A stretch of DNA of 64,000 nucleotides from Schaalia sp. 19OD2882 (GTDB lineage: Bacteria; Actinomycetota; Actinomycetes; Actinomycetales; Actinomycetaceae): the NCBI RefSeq assembly GCF_018986735.1, contig NZ_CP065521.1, positions 310,001-374,000 of the forward strand. Reading direction: 5' to 3'. Below are positions 36,344 to 46,044 of this stretch, one piece after another (position 1 is the first letter of the stretch; every line of letters begins with the position of its first letter). Made by a program: the position numbers and the translations under genes. Below the pieces are notes generated by a model. The model worked only from the letters and a program-made list of their open reading frames with translations, did no database searches and had not been told where the DNA came from.

Positions 36344-37644
36344 CAGAGCACGCCCCAGACGAGGGCCGCCAGTGGCAGAAGGGCCAAGAGTGCCAGGACA
36401 CCCGCCGCGTCCGCGAGGCGGGTCACATTGGGCCGGAGCTTCGGCGAGACGACGTTCGCGGCGAGCAACAGGACTGCGACCGCGATGGTGCCCGCGAGAA
36501 CCCACGGCAGGGTCGTCGGTGCGGAGGTCGTCGTGCCGACTGCAGCGACGACGGTCAGGACCATGCCGTTGAGCACGCCCACGAGGACCTCTGCATGTGA
36601 ACGCAGGGAGCGGGTCGAGAGCATGAGGGCGACGCCCGCGCACGCGACCAGGGCCAGCGCCTGCATGGAGTCCATGAGCAGCAAGGACAGGGGTGCCGAG
36701 GCCAAGGCCGCCCCCACCTTGAGAGAGAGGACCAGCTGGTGGCCCGAGGCCACGCGGTCGGCGACCAGGGAGGGGTCGATGGGCGTGCGGTCCTTCGCAG
36801 TTCCGACCTCGACGGGCAGCTGTGCGACGGCCATCCACGGGGCTGCGAGTTGGATGACGACCAGGGCGGTCAGGACCAGTGCCGCCGCACGGTCCTGTGG
36901 GATCTGCGCGAAGGTCGTCAATGCGCCGCACGCCAGCAATGCGGGGCCGGTCGTCAAGGGAGCGGCCACGGACGAGCGCTGGGCTGCGGGAAGTGCCAGG
37001 ACGACCAGGCTGCCAGCGGTGATTGCGACTCCGGCCAGGAACAGCGGAAGCCTGTACCACTCCTCAGCCGCCGAGGAGAAGGCTGCTGCGCCCAACAGCA
37101 CGGGGGCCGTGTGGGCCAGGGAGACCCCGCCCACGGGGCTTCCCGAGCGTGCGACAACGGCTGCCGCCAAGGCGGTCAGCACGGCCCCGGCACCTGCGAC
37201 GGCCCACGTGAGCAGGGTGAAGGAGGATCCTGTGACCAGCAGCAGGGCGGCGACCAGGATGAGGACCGCAGAGGCGTGGGCGGACAGTTGGATCGAGTGG
37301 CTGCGTTCCCAAGGGTTCTGCTCCTCGGCGACAGTCGCGCCGACCGCCTCCACGAGGTCGTCGTAGCGCTGGTCGCCGATGCCCGAGCCCTTCGCCTCCA
37401 ACGTGAGAACCGTGCCGGGCTTCACGCCTTGATCCTTGAGGGACAGGGATTGCTGCAGTTCGTGTCCGGCCCCCGAGAGCACCGCATAACCCTGCGAGGC
37501 ATTCGCGGCATCCAACGGCCCCAAGGCCTGCACCATGGCGGGAACCAGTTCAGCCAGGGCGACGTCCGGCGGAACGGACAGATCCGCCTGTTGACCCGCA
37601 GAATTCAAGGTGATGGGCAGCAGTGCCGATGTCGAGGCGGCCAC
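36343..37644 (-). CDS. eccD: EccD: T7SS membrane channel component (copy 1)
   Basis: 433 residues. Ubiquitin-like N-terminal domain (about 8-85, LPITLNSAGQQADLSVPPDV start) and a linker with a conserved DDLVEAV stretch, then about 11 membrane spans (120-430). EccD forms the dimeric membrane barrel of the ESX complex. It is divergent from the WXG100 genes across a 180-base region that must hold both promoters. A second, diverged EccD-like protein is encoded at 39869-41209. Confidence 0.93.
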   Translation of the reverse strand: MAASTSALLPITLNSAGQQADLSVPPDVALAELVPAMVQALGPLDAANASQGYAVLSGAGHELQQSLSLKDQGVKPGTVLTLEAKGSGIGDQRYDDLVEAVGATVAEEQNPWERSHSIQLSAHASAVLILVAALLLVTGSSFTLLTWAVAGAGAVLTALAAAVVARSGSPVGGVSLAHTAPVLLGAAAFSSAAEEWYRLPLFLAGVAITAGSLVVLALPAAQRSSVAAPLTTGPALLACGALTTFAQIPQDRAAALVLTALVVIQLAAPWMAVAQLPVEVGTAKDRTPIDPSLVADRVASGHQLVLSLKVGAALASAPLSLLLMDSMQALALVACAGVALMLSTRSLRSHAEVLVGVLNGMVLTVVAAVGTTTSAPTTLPWVLAGTIAVAVLLLAANVVSPKLRPNVTRLADAAGVLALLALLPLAALVWGVL

Positions 37645-37825
37645 AACAGTCCTTTCCTTCGTCGGGTGTGGGAAGTGTCCCCGGGGAACAGGCTACCGGG
37701 ACACGTGGGGGGCGCGACAAACGCTTGTACAGTTTCCTGTAGCGGACTTGACCGGGATCACTTAAGCTGTCGTTGCCATAGGGTTCCGGCCGACCGGCCG
37801 TCGTCACGACATGGAGGAAATACAC

Positions 37826-38137
37826 ATGGCACAACAGATTGCGGCACAGGACGGTGCGATCCTCAAGGGTGCAGAGACCGTGGAAAGCACCCAGGCGGAA
37901 CTGCAGCAGTTGATCTCGACACTGCGCGGCCAGATGGAGTCGATCGGCGGCAAATGGCAGGGAGCATCGGCGGGGGCCTTCCAGCAGCTGATGGTCCGCT
38001 GGGACGAAGAGGCCAAGAAGGTCACGGGCGCCCTCACCGGCTTTGCGGAGAACCTGCGCGGCTCGCAGAAGAACTTCGACTCCACCGACACCGGTCAGAG
38101 CGACGCCTTCACCCACTTCCAGGCCACCCTCGGCTGA
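37826..38137 (+). CDS. WXG100-family secreted protein (Esx A)
   Basis: 103 residues, the standard length. Helix-turn-helix with the WQG motif in GGKWQGASAGAF (about 44-55). The C-terminus carries FDSTD, an FxxxD export-like motif. ATG 37826 follows GGAGG at the usual distance; an upstream ATG at 37811 overlaps that ribosome site. The gene forms a tandem pair with the next WXG100 gene, 27 bases away, and the products should form a heterodimer recognised by EccC. Confidence 0.93.
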   Translation: MAQQIAAQDGAILKGAETVESTQAELQQLISTLRGQMESIGGKWQGASAGAFQQLMVRWDEEAKKVTGALTGFAENLRGSQKNFDSTDTGQSDAFTHFQATLG

Positions 38138-38164
38138 TCCCGGACCTCTGAAAGGAACTGACAA

Positions 38165-38449
38165 ATGCCAATCGTTGTCAATCACGCAGCCCTGCAGACC
38201 GCTTCAACAGACCTCACCACCGGCGGTGACCGCATCGAAGCCGCCCTGGACAGCATGGATACCGAACTCCAGCCTCTCATGACCCAATGGGAAGGTGACG
38301 CCCAGCAGGCCTACCTCCAGTACAAGGAGCAGTGGACCGAAGGCATGATGAACATGCGCAAGATCCTGCTTGCCGTCTCCGGAGCGGTCGTGGACGCTTC
38401 CGACGACTTCTCCGCCACTGATCGCCGCAACGCATCGCTGTTCAGCTGA
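38165..38449 (+). CDS. WXG100-family secreted protein (Esx B)
   Basis: 94 residues with the central QWEGDAQQAY motif (about 41-50) and a C-terminal FSATD (FxxxD-type) segment. AAAGGA ribosome site before the ATG. Partner of the preceding WXG100 protein. Both sit between divergent eccD and a convergent RDD-FHA gene, and a strong bidirectional terminator follows. Confidence 0.93.
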   Translation: MPIVVNHAALQTASTDLTTGGDRIEAALDSMDTELQPLMTQWEGDAQQAYLQYKEQWTEGMMNMRKILLAVSGAVVDASDDFSATDRRNASLFS

Positions 38450-38491
38450 CCCGGACTCGCGTCGTCCCCGGATCGTGGACCGGGGAAGAGA

Positions 38492-38519
38492 GGGCGGAAG
38501 GGATTCATCCCTTCCGCCC
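38492..38519. terminator. Bidirectional terminator between the esx pair and the RDD-FHA gene
   Basis: Perfect 12-bp stem GGGCGGAAGGGA / TCCCTTCCGCCC with a TTCA loop, flanked by TTCT on one side and a purine run on the other. It lies 42 bases after the second WXG100 gene and 36 bases from the end of the convergent gene. Confidence 0.85.
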
Positions 38520-38555
38520 TTCTCCTGTTCCAGAAAGGCCGTGGCCGTGCGCGCC

Positions 38556-39872
38556 TCAGGGGCGGTCTGTGACCGTGATCGTGCGTTCCCCCATGACCAG
38601 GACCGAGCCGACGGGGATCTTCACCCGACGACCCGCGACCAGGGTCATCTGCGCGCCCCCTGCGCCGCGGACGATGGTGCCGTGGGCGGACCCCGCATCC
38701 TCGACCCACACGGACCCGCGACCGCGTCCCACGCGCAGGTGGGTGGGTGAGACAGAACCGGTGGTGTCCGCCACGACGACCGCCCTTTCACCCGGCGACA
38801 GGGCTGCAGGCGTGTGGCCGATGACGAGGATCCCGTCCAAGGGTTCGCGCTGGCCCGAGTCGACGACGACCCACAGGAGTGCGGGCACCGGTTCCTGCTG
38901 GTACAGGTTCGGCACTGGCGGAGCGCTCGGGTAGGGCGCACGTGGCGTTCCGGGTGCGGCAGCCCGGTGCGCAGCGGCCGATGCCGGAGCGCTGCGGTCC
39001 AGCATCGGCAGGCCCGTCGGCGGCGCCGACTGGCCGGGGGAGGTCGCTGCGGGCGCGGATTGGGGCGGAGCGCTCGGGTAGGGCGCGCGTGGCTCTCCGG
39101 ATGCGGCCGGTGTTGAACGAATCGCCGCCGGGTGCGCGGCGGCCGCAAGCGTGGGGCGATGCTGGGGCGCTTGGGCGGAAGGGCGGGTGTCAAGGGGGGC
39201 GGTGGGAGTGGACGGGGCTGAAGTGGACGATGCGGGGCGGACGGTTGCCGCAGGGGCTCCGGGTGACGGAACGGGCGCCGGTCGCCCATGGGGGGATCGT
39301 CCCTGCGGGGCGTCCCAGCTTGCGGCCCGGACCATGGCGGCGGGGCCCTGAGCCACCATCCTGGGATCGATGGGGCCCGAGGGGGCCACTTGCGATGCCG
39401 AGGTCGGCGCGACGACCGCCTTGGCCTTGAGGTCGACGGTGCGCGTCCCGCAGATCCGATCCATCCAGTCCTGGCCGTCCCGTCCGATGGCAGCCGAGAC
39501 CAAGGGACCGATGACGGTCAGGTGAAGCAGGGCCGACAGCGTGGTTCGCCACAGCTGGCGCTTGAGACCGGGGGCGTGTGTCGTCCCTGCGGCCACTGCC
39601 GCGGTCCGCGTGACCAGGGCTCCGGGAGTTCGTCCCGTCGTTGCCCTGGCCAAGGTGAGGACCATTGCCACTTCGAGCACCGTCAAGGTGGCCAGGACGA
39701 TCGACGGACGCAGGAACCACACCAACGCGACGCATGCGCCGACGATGAGGGTGTCGACCAACAGTGTGGTGACGAGGGCTCCGGAGGATGCTCCCCGGAG
39801 TTGGAGCTGCGAGGACGCCGGAGCGGGGGAGGCGCCGGGCAGCCCAGGAGCGGAGATCGTCATGGATGTCAT
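38556..39872 (-). CDS. RDD-family membrane protein with C-terminal FHA domain (T7SS copy)
   Basis: 438 residues with the same layout as the protein at 23149-24729: RDD-type membrane domain (about 20-150, ARATTGRTPGALV motif, DGQDWMDRICGT end), an Ala/Pro/Ser-rich linker, and an FHA domain (about 340-438; VIGHTP, SPTHL, SAHGT). The FHA core reads SPTHL rather than SRSH, so phosphothreonine binding may be altered. Its ATG overlaps the stop of the EccD-like gene, placing it in one operon with a secretion component. Confidence 0.87.
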   Translation of the reverse strand: MTSMTISAPGLPGASPAPASSQLQLRGASSGALVTTLLVDTLIVGACVALVWFLRPSIVLATLTVLEVAMVLTLARATTGRTPGALVTRTAAVAAGTTHAPGLKRQLWRTTLSALLHLTVIGPLVSAAIGRDGQDWMDRICGTRTVDLKAKAVVAPTSASQVAPSGPIDPRMVAQGPAAMVRAASWDAPQGRSPHGRPAPVPSPGAPAATVRPASSTSAPSTPTAPLDTRPSAQAPQHRPTLAAAAHPAAIRSTPAASGEPRAPYPSAPPQSAPAATSPGQSAPPTGLPMLDRSAPASAAAHRAAAPGTPRAPYPSAPPVPNLYQQEPVPALLWVVVDSGQREPLDGILVIGHTPAALSPGERAVVVADTTGSVSPTHLRVGRGRGSVWVEDAGSAHGTIVRGAGGAQMTLVAGRRVKIPVGSVLVMGERTITVTDRP

Positions 39873-41209
39873 GAGGCCACCTGCCAGACACGGGTGAAGG
39901 CACCGGATGCGTAGATCGCGCACGGAAGGGCCAGGAGCAGTGAGAACGACTGCACGATGTCCCCGAGCCGTCGGACCAATGCGGTCGGTCCGTCCGGACC
40001 GGCCAACGCGTTGGCCAACGCAAATGCCGTCCCCGACAGGACCAGGATGGCGGCCACCACGCCAGTGCCCAGGGTGGACGTCATCCCGTGGCAGGTCAGT
40101 GCCACCACAACGATGGCCACGGCCGTCGCGCGTGGGGCGATCCGCCCCAGGGGACTGCGCAGACTGCGGGGGACCAGGGCCAGGGCGGCCGCGGAACTCA
40201 GGTACAGGGCCAGGGCGCACCGCCCCTGCCATGTCGTCGGATCGACCAGGGCGGCGGCATCCACCGCTGCGGCCAGGGCCAGGACGCACAGGGCGATGAC
40301 CAACAGGTTCGCGCGCCCGTGCGCCTCGTCAAGGGAGCGGCGGATCCTGGCGGGGGTGATCTTGGCCGGTGCGGAGACCTTCGGTGCGCGCACGGTCGGG
40401 GCGCTGGTCGTCACCAGGGGCAGGTCGAGCAACTGGGTGTCGGGAATGCGGAAGGACAACGAGGGCACAATGGTCAGGCCGAGGGCGCACAGGCCCAATG
40501 TGACGGCCCACACGGCTTGCGAAGAGGCGCCGGTCAGTGCAGTGCCCGTGCCGACGACGGCGACCAGCGCCCACAGGCCCACGCAGGTCACCGTGGTGGC
40601 TGTGCGATGGAACACCCACAGTGCGACCGCTGCCAGCAGGCCGCCCCATGCGCAGCAGAGCAGGACCAGTTGGCCACTGAGCTCCCAGCCCACCGGCAGG
40701 ACCACGGTCGGGATGGTTCCCAGCGCGGCCGTGCCCACCAGCACCCCTGCTGCGGAGTCCCGTACGACTTGCCGGGTGAGGGCCCCTACGGACAGTACGA
40801 GGGTCAGGGCGGCCCCCACCCCGCGCACGGGCCAGGAGAGCGGCAACCAGGCGAACAGTGGGGCCAACAGGGTGGTGATGACCAGCACGGCGACGAGGAC
40901 GGAAAGTGTGAGAGTGGCCACCGTGGGTCGAACCCATGGACTGACGACCCTGCCGGCCGCCCGGGTGAGGGCTTCACTGTTCGCCCGACCGCCGGACAAG
41001 GCCAGGAGGACGCCGGAGGGCAGGTCCACCCCGATGGTGCTGGAGGGGTCCACCGGCGTCCCGTCCACCCGGGTCACGCGGACCAGGCCCCCGGAGGTGT
41101 CGACCTTGAGGATCGAGAGCAGTCCAGCCACGGTCGTTCCCTGTGGGACGGACAGGTCTTGACGCAAGGGACCGTCGAGCAGGGTCGCGGATGCGAGTTG
41201 CGCGACCAT
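39869..41209 (-). CDS. Second EccD-like protein (ubiquitin-like domain plus about 11 spans)
   Basis: 446 residues. The N-terminal 80 residues fit a ubiquitin-like fold (LASATLLDGPLRQDLSVPQG start), followed by a basic linker and about 11 hydrophobic spans split by a polar loop (about 255-295). It is clearly EccD-like but poorly similar to copy 1. It could form a heterodimer with EccD or fill the place of another component, since no EccE is recognised in the window. It is divergent from eccC, with 135 bases between. Confidence 0.82.
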   Translation of the reverse strand: MVAQLASATLLDGPLRQDLSVPQGTTVAGLLSILKVDTSGGLVRVTRVDGTPVDPSSTIGVDLPSGVLLALSGGRANSEALTRAAGRVVSPWVRPTVATLTLSVLVAVLVITTLLAPLFAWLPLSWPVRGVGAALTLVLSVGALTRQVVRDSAAGVLVGTAALGTIPTVVLPVGWELSGQLVLLCCAWGGLLAAVALWVFHRTATTVTCVGLWALVAVVGTGTALTGASSQAVWAVTLGLCALGLTIVPSLSFRIPDTQLLDLPLVTTSAPTVRAPKVSAPAKITPARIRRSLDEAHGRANLLVIALCVLALAAAVDAAALVDPTTWQGRCALALYLSSAAALALVPRSLRSPLGRIAPRATAVAIVVVALTCHGMTSTLGTGVVAAILVLSGTAFALANALAGPDGPTALVRRLGDIVQSFSLLLALPCAIYASGAFTRVWQVAS

Positions 41210-41344
41210 GCAAGCCTCCCTGGGAACGTTTTGTCGAAGGAACCTTCGGGATCCTCATTCGTGGACTCGACGATAGTATGGGACGGCATTGCCGATGTCA
41301 CTGTCGGAGGATGCTTGCGACCTCTCGAATCGGAAGATCAAGGC

Positions 41345-44300
41345 ATGGCTGACCTGAGGAAACGTGAGACCACCGTGTCCCCACCGGAGATGCCGCACGG
41401 CCGGATCGACCTGCAGGGGCCGCCCGACCAGCCCGAAGCCCAGGGTGCCGGCAACATCCTGGCAACGGCGTTGCCGATGATGGGCTCGATGGGCGTCATG
41501 GTCTTCATGGCCATGTCCCAGAGCTCGAATCCTCGCATGCTGCTCATGGCCGGCGCCATGGTCTTCGCGATGCTCTCGTTGGTCGCCTTCAACATCCACC
41601 GCCAGATCGGCGGCCATCGGCGGAAGGTTGACACCCTGCGGCGCGAGTACCTGGCCTACTTGGCCGAGACCCGCACCACTGTGCGCACCGTCGCGAAGAA
41701 GCAGAGGAGCTTCGTCAACTGGTACCTGCCCGCCCCGGACGCCCTCGTCCTTGTCGCGGAGGAGGCCTCCCGCATGTGGGAGCGCGAGGGCATCGGCCCC
41801 GACACACTCAACGTGCGCCTCGGATCCTCGACCCAGAACCTGGCCATGGAACTGGGGGAGCCGGAGATTCCGCCACTCGCCCAGCCCGACATCGTCTGCC
41901 ACTCCGCCATGTCCCGATTCCTGGAGACCCACTCCACTGTCGACGACCTCGCCTTCGGCGTCTTCATCGGCGAGTTCTCCGTCGTGGAACTCGCCGGCCC
42001 ACTGGAGATGGCCCAGTCGCAGGGACGGGCCATGCTCATGCACCTGGCGACCTTCGTGCCCCCGACCGCCTTGAAGATCGCGGTCCTGTGCTCCGAGGAG
42101 CGCCGCAAGGAATGGGAGTGGGTCAAGTGGCTGCCCCACGCCCGGTCCACGGAGACCACCGATGCCCTCGGGCCGGCCCGCATGGTCACCTCAGACCCGC
42201 TGGAGCTGTCAGAACTGCTCGGCGAAGAGTTCATCTCGCGCCCCAACTTCCGACCGCGCGACGAGGCGACCACATGGCCGCACCTGCTTCTCGTGGTCGA
42301 CGGGGTCGACATCCCGACCTCGTCCCCATTCGGACGCGTGGGCGGGATCAGCGGCGTCACTGCCCTCAAGACGATGACCGCCTGGGGTCCGATGACCTCC
42401 CGGAACATGCTTCGCCTGCTCCTGCACCCCGACGCCCAGGCCGGCCCCGGGCAGATGGAACTGCTGCTGGTCGACCAGAAGCCGATCCTCGCCGTGCCGG
42501 ACCGGATGGGTGTGGCCCAGGCCGAGGCCGTCGCCCGTCGCCTGACCTCCTGGTCGCAGAAGGAACGCGTCGAGGCCGAAGCTCCCGTCGGGCGCTCGGA
42601 CCCGAAACGCTCCCAGGACCTCACCGAACTGCTGGGCTGTGGCGACATCCGCGACTTCGACCCCGACGTGCAGTGGAAGCGCCGTGAGGGCCGTGACCGC
42701 CTGAACATCCCCTTCGCCGTCACCCCCGAGGGCGTCCCCGTCAACCTGGACATCAAGGAATCCGCCCAGCAGGGCATGGGCCCCCACGGCCTGCTCATCG
42801 GCGCCACCGGTTCGGGCAAGTCGGAGGTTCTGCGCACGGTCGTCCTGGCGATGGCCCTCACGCACTCGCCCGAACAGTTGAACTTCGTCCTGGTCGACTT
42901 CAAAGGCGGCGCGACCTTCGCCGGAATGTCGGACCTGCCGCACGTCTCGGCGATGATCTCGAACCTGGAGTCCGAACTGACCCTGGTCGACCGCATGCAG
43001 GACGCCCTGCGCGGCGAAATGGTCCGCCGCCAAGAGGTCCTGCGCGCCGCCGGGAACTACGCGAATGTCACCGATTACGAGGCCGACCGCATCGCCGGCA
43101 AGCACGACGGGGCTCCCATGCCCGCGCTGTTCATCATCCTGGACGAATTCTCCGAGCTGCTCACCGCCAAACCCGAGTTCGTCGACCTGTTCGTGGCCAT
43201 CGGCCGACTGGGCCGTTCGCTGTCCATCCACCTGCTGCTGTCCTCGCAGCGCTTGGAATCCGGGCGCCTCAAGGGCCTGGACTCGCACCTGTCGTACCGC
43301 ATCGGTCTGAGGACCTTCTCCGCGAGCGAGTCCCGTGACGTACTGGGTGTCCCCGACGCCTACGACCTGCCGCCCTTCCCAGGCGTGGGTTATCTCAAGC
43401 CCGGCACCGAGCAGATGATCCGCTTCCGCGCCAGCTATGTGGCGGCCCCACCGCCGCCACGCAAGAACGAGGTCGCCGTGCGCCAGGCCGCCGCCAAGGC
43501 GGCGGTCAAGGTCCTTCCCTTCACCACTGCCCCGGTCCTGCAGCTTGAGGCACCCGTGGCGTCGACCGGTTCCGTCCCGGAGATCGCCGTCCTCAAGCCC
43601 GGCGACGAACGCTGGGAAGGCATGACCGAGATGGACATCGCCGTGGAGCGCATGAAAGGCAAGGGCGTGCCCGCCCACCAGGTGTGGCTGCCCCCATTGG
43701 ACGTGCCGGACACGATGGACTCCCTCATGCCCGACCTGGTCGCAGACCCGCGAATCGGCCTGGTCTCGCCCTCGTGGAGGGCGAAGGGGACCCTGCGCAT
43801 TCCGCTGGGCATCATCGACTTGCCGCTGGAGCAGAAGCGCGAGGTCCTGGAATTCGACTTCTCCGGGGCCAATGGTCACTTCGCGGTGGTCGGCGGTCCG
43901 TTGACCGGCAAGTCGACCGTCCTGCGCTCGATCGTCATGGCGCTGAGCTTGGTCCACACCCCCTCGGAGGTCCAGTTCTACATCCTGGACCTGGGTGGCG
44001 GCACCTTCAGCCCCTTCACGGAGGGCGCGCACGTCGCGGGTGTGTCCACACGTGACACCCTGGACACGACGAACCGCATGATGGCCGAGATCGAAGGCAT
44101 CGTGGCCGACCGCGAGAAGTACTTCCGCGCCAATCGCATCGACTCGATGGACACCTACCGCCAGGGCCGAGCCCAAGGGCGCTTCGACGACGGCTACGGC
44201 GACGTCTTCCTCGTCGTCGACGGCTGGGCGTCGATGAAGACCGACATCGACGGACTGGACATGCGCATCCAGGCCCTCATGGCAAAGGCGCTCACCTTCG

Positions 44301-45349
44301 GCGTGCACCTCCTGGTGGCGACCTCCCGCTGGAGCGACCTGCGTCTGCAGGTCCAGGACTCCTTCGGCTCGCGTCTGGAGCTGCGTCTGGGTGACACGAC
44401 GGACACCCGCATCGACCGCAAGGTCGCGGCCTCGGTGCCCAATGGGCGGCCTGGCCGCGGCCTCGAGGCCGGCGCGCACCACGTGCTGGTCGCCCTGCCC
44501 AGGGTGGACGGCGACCACGACCCGGCCTCCTTGGGGCCGGGCGTCATGGCCGCATTGGAGACGATCGCGAAGTCGGCTCCAGCGCCAGGTCCGAAGCTGC
44601 GCATGCTGCCCGACCGGATCACCTCGGCGGAGGTCATGAACGGCGCCGACAGCGGCAAGGCGCTGGTTCTGGGTGTGGAGGAGTCCCGCATGGGGCCCTT
44701 CCTGCTGCACCCGCGCCAGGAGAGCCACATGTACCTCTACGGCGATCCGAAGTCCGGAAAGACGACCTTCCTGCGCTCCATCGCCCAGGAGATCGTCCGC
44801 ACCCACGGGCCCAAGGAGGCCCAGATCTGCTTCGTCGACCCGCGTCGTTCGCTGTTGGGTCAGGTCCCGAAGGAGTACCAGGTCGCCTACATGACGACCA
44901 AGGAGGAGACCGAACGCCAGATCAAGGGCCTGGTCGAATACCTGAGGACGCGTCTGCCGGGCGACTCGGTGACGAACGAGCAGCTGCGCGACCGCTCCTG
45001 GTGGACCGGGGCGGAGGTCTGGGTCCTGGTGGACGACTACGACCTGGTTGCCACCGGCGGCAACAACCCGTTGGCCCCCTTGGGGGCCCTCTTGCCCCAG
45101 GCCCAGGATGTCGGCCTGCACGTCATCGTGTCGCGACGCATGGGCGGTGCCGGTCGCGGTTTCGACCCCATCATCCAGGGCATGAACGACCTGGGGGGCA
45201 CGGGCATCCTTCTGTCCGGCCGCCCGGAGGAGGGCCCGATCATCGGCCGCGTGAAGGCGCGCAAATCGGTTCCAGGGCGCGCCCAAGTGGTGTCGCGCGA
45301 TGCGGGTCTGTTCAACGCCCAGATGGTGTGGTCCGACCCGGTCGAGTGA
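41345..45349 (+). CDS. eccC: EccC: FtsK/SpoIIIE-type ATPase motor of the T7SS
   Basis: 1334 residues, a single-chain EccCa+EccCb. Two N-terminal membrane spans (about 36-80), a DUF/stalk region, then three ATPase domains: Walker A GATGSGKS (about 486-493) with Walker B IILDEF, a degenerate second site GGPLTGKST (about 849) with VVDGW lacking the Glu, and a third GDPKSGKT (about 1133) with VLVDDYD. The first domain is the active motor in characterised homologues and the later ones bind Esx signals. Preceding ATGs in the same frame lie within the opposite-strand EccD-like gene and are unlikely. Confidence 0.96.
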   Translation: MADLRKRETTVSPPEMPHGRIDLQGPPDQPEAQGAGNILATALPMMGSMGVMVFMAMSQSSNPRMLLMAGAMVFAMLSLVAFNIHRQIGGHRRKVDTLRREYLAYLAETRTTVRTVAKKQRSFVNWYLPAPDALVLVAEEASRMWEREGIGPDTLNVRLGSSTQNLAMELGEPEIPPLAQPDIVCHSAMSRFLETHSTVDDLAFGVFIGEFSVVELAGPLEMAQSQGRAMLMHLATFVPPTALKIAVLCSEERRKEWEWVKWLPHARSTETTDALGPARMVTSDPLELSELLGEEFISRPNFRPRDEATTWPHLLLVVDGVDIPTSSPFGRVGGISGVTALKTMTAWGPMTSRNMLRLLLHPDAQAGPGQMELLLVDQKPILAVPDRMGVAQAEAVARRLTSWSQKERVEAEAPVGRSDPKRSQDLTELLGCGDIRDFDPDVQWKRREGRDRLNIPFAVTPEGVPVNLDIKESAQQGMGPHGLLIGATGSGKSEVLRTVVLAMALTHSPEQLNFVLVDFKGGATFAGMSDLPHVSAMISNLESELTLVDRMQDALRGEMVRRQEVLRAAGNYANVTDYEADRIAGKHDGAPMPALFIILDEFSELLTAKPEFVDLFVAIGRLGRSLSIHLLLSSQRLESGRLKGLDSHLSYRIGLRTFSASESRDVLGVPDAYDLPPFPGVGYLKPGTEQMIRFRASYVAAPPPPRKNEVAVRQAAAKAAVKVLPFTTAPVLQLEAPVASTGSVPEIAVLKPGDERWEGMTEMDIAVERMKGKGVPAHQVWLPPLDVPDTMDSLMPDLVADPRIGLVSPSWRAKGTLRIPLGIIDLPLEQKREVLEFDFSGANGHFAVVGGPLTGKSTVLRSIVMALSLVHTPSEVQFYILDLGGGTFSPFTEGAHVAGVSTRDTLDTTNRMMAEIEGIVADREKYFRANRIDSMDTYRQGRAQGRFDDGYGDVFLVVDGWASMKTDIDGLDMRIQALMAKALTFGVHLLVATSRWSDLRLQVQDSFGSRLELRLGDTTDTRIDRKVAASVPNGRPGRGLEAGAHHVLVALPRVDGDHDPASLGPGVMAALETIAKSAPAPGPKLRMLPDRITSAEVMNGADSGKALVLGVEESRMGPFLLHPRQESHMYLYGDPKSGKTTFLRSIAQEIVRTHGPKEAQICFVDPRRSLLGQVPKEYQVAYMTTKEETERQIKGLVEYLRTRLPGDSVTNEQLRDRSWWTGAEVWVLVDDYDLVATGGNNPLAPLGALLPQAQDVGLHVIVSRRMGGAGRGFDPIIQGMNDLGGTGILLSGRPEEGPIIGRVKARKSVPGRAQVVSRDAGLFNAQMVWSDPVE

Positions 45350-45468
45350 CTCGGACGGGGCCGGAGTCCTGCCCGGTGGCCGGTGCCGCTGTGGATCGTT
45401 AGGATTTGTGCAGTTCTTGTCGTACATCCGGCAACCCATGGAGGACCGGAGGGGATGGAGGTACGCCG

Positions 45469-45966
45469 GTGCGTGTGAAGAGGTTGTTCGCAGCGGCGAC
45501 GTCCGTGACCCTGCTGAGTCTGTCGATCTCGGTACTGGGGGGCTGCGGGATGCTTCCCGCGCCCTTGCCGCCGCCGCTCGGGCCGGGTGCTGACGGTGGG
45601 GAGTCTTCGACCACGAGGACGTCCTCGCAGGGCGGTGGTGACTCCGTTGTCAAGTGGATGGTCGGACGCCCGATGTACATCGCCTCGGGCTCGGTCAAGG
45701 CTTACCAGAAGTCCTTCACCTTGAATCAGGACGGGACCGTCACGGCGGATCCCGAAGTCCTGCCCTTCATCGGGAGGGCCACCCACTGGCGGGGCACCGC
45801 GGAGATCCTGGACTTCTGCACGGACAAGACCTGCAAGACCTACGCGGAGTGGCGCGTGAGTGCGGACAACCGCAACATTGCCGTCATCTTGACCCTGGAG
45901 ACCTCCGGTCAGCAGAGTGGGGACACCATCCTGGAGCTCTCGCCGCACAAGAGTCCCTTCGGCTGA
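45469..45966 (+). CDS. Lipoprotein encoded next to eccC
   Basis: 165 residues from GTG 45469, after a GGAGG ribosome site. Lipoprotein signal with lipobox VLGGC (Cys25), then a Pro/Ser-rich tether and a small beta-rich domain with one CTDKTC disulfide-like pair (about 125-130). It follows eccC by 119 bases in the same direction. It has no recognised family; a T7SS-associated surface lipoprotein is an inference from position. Confidence 0.8.
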   Translation: MRVKRLFAAATSVTLLSLSISVLGGCGMLPAPLPPPLGPGADGGESSTTRTSSQGGGDSVVKWMVGRPMYIASGSVKAYQKSFTLNQDGTVTADPEVLPFIGRATHWRGTAEILDFCTDKTCKTYAEWRVSADNRNIAVILTLETSGQQSGDTILELSPHKSPFG

Positions 45967-46044
45967 CACAGCGAATCCCAGCAAGACGGATGGCGGTCCG
46001 TTGTGGAGGGGCGTGCTGTCCGGGTCCTGCGATGACCGGGTGGG

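Noticed and set aside
37645..37825. Clear promoters in the divergent eccD/esx region
   Set aside because: Several TTGAC/TTGTAC and TAAGCT-like pieces are present but none at proper spacing, so no promoter is reported.
40088..41344. Upstream extension of the eccC frame by more than 400 codons
   Set aside because: This part lies opposite the second EccD-like gene and is Gln/Gly/Asp-rich nonsense. EccC homologues begin close to the chosen ATG at 41345.
42209..45439. 1076-codon open frame on the minus strand opposite eccC
   Set aside because: Shadow of eccC; composition is typical of reversed high-GC coding sequence.
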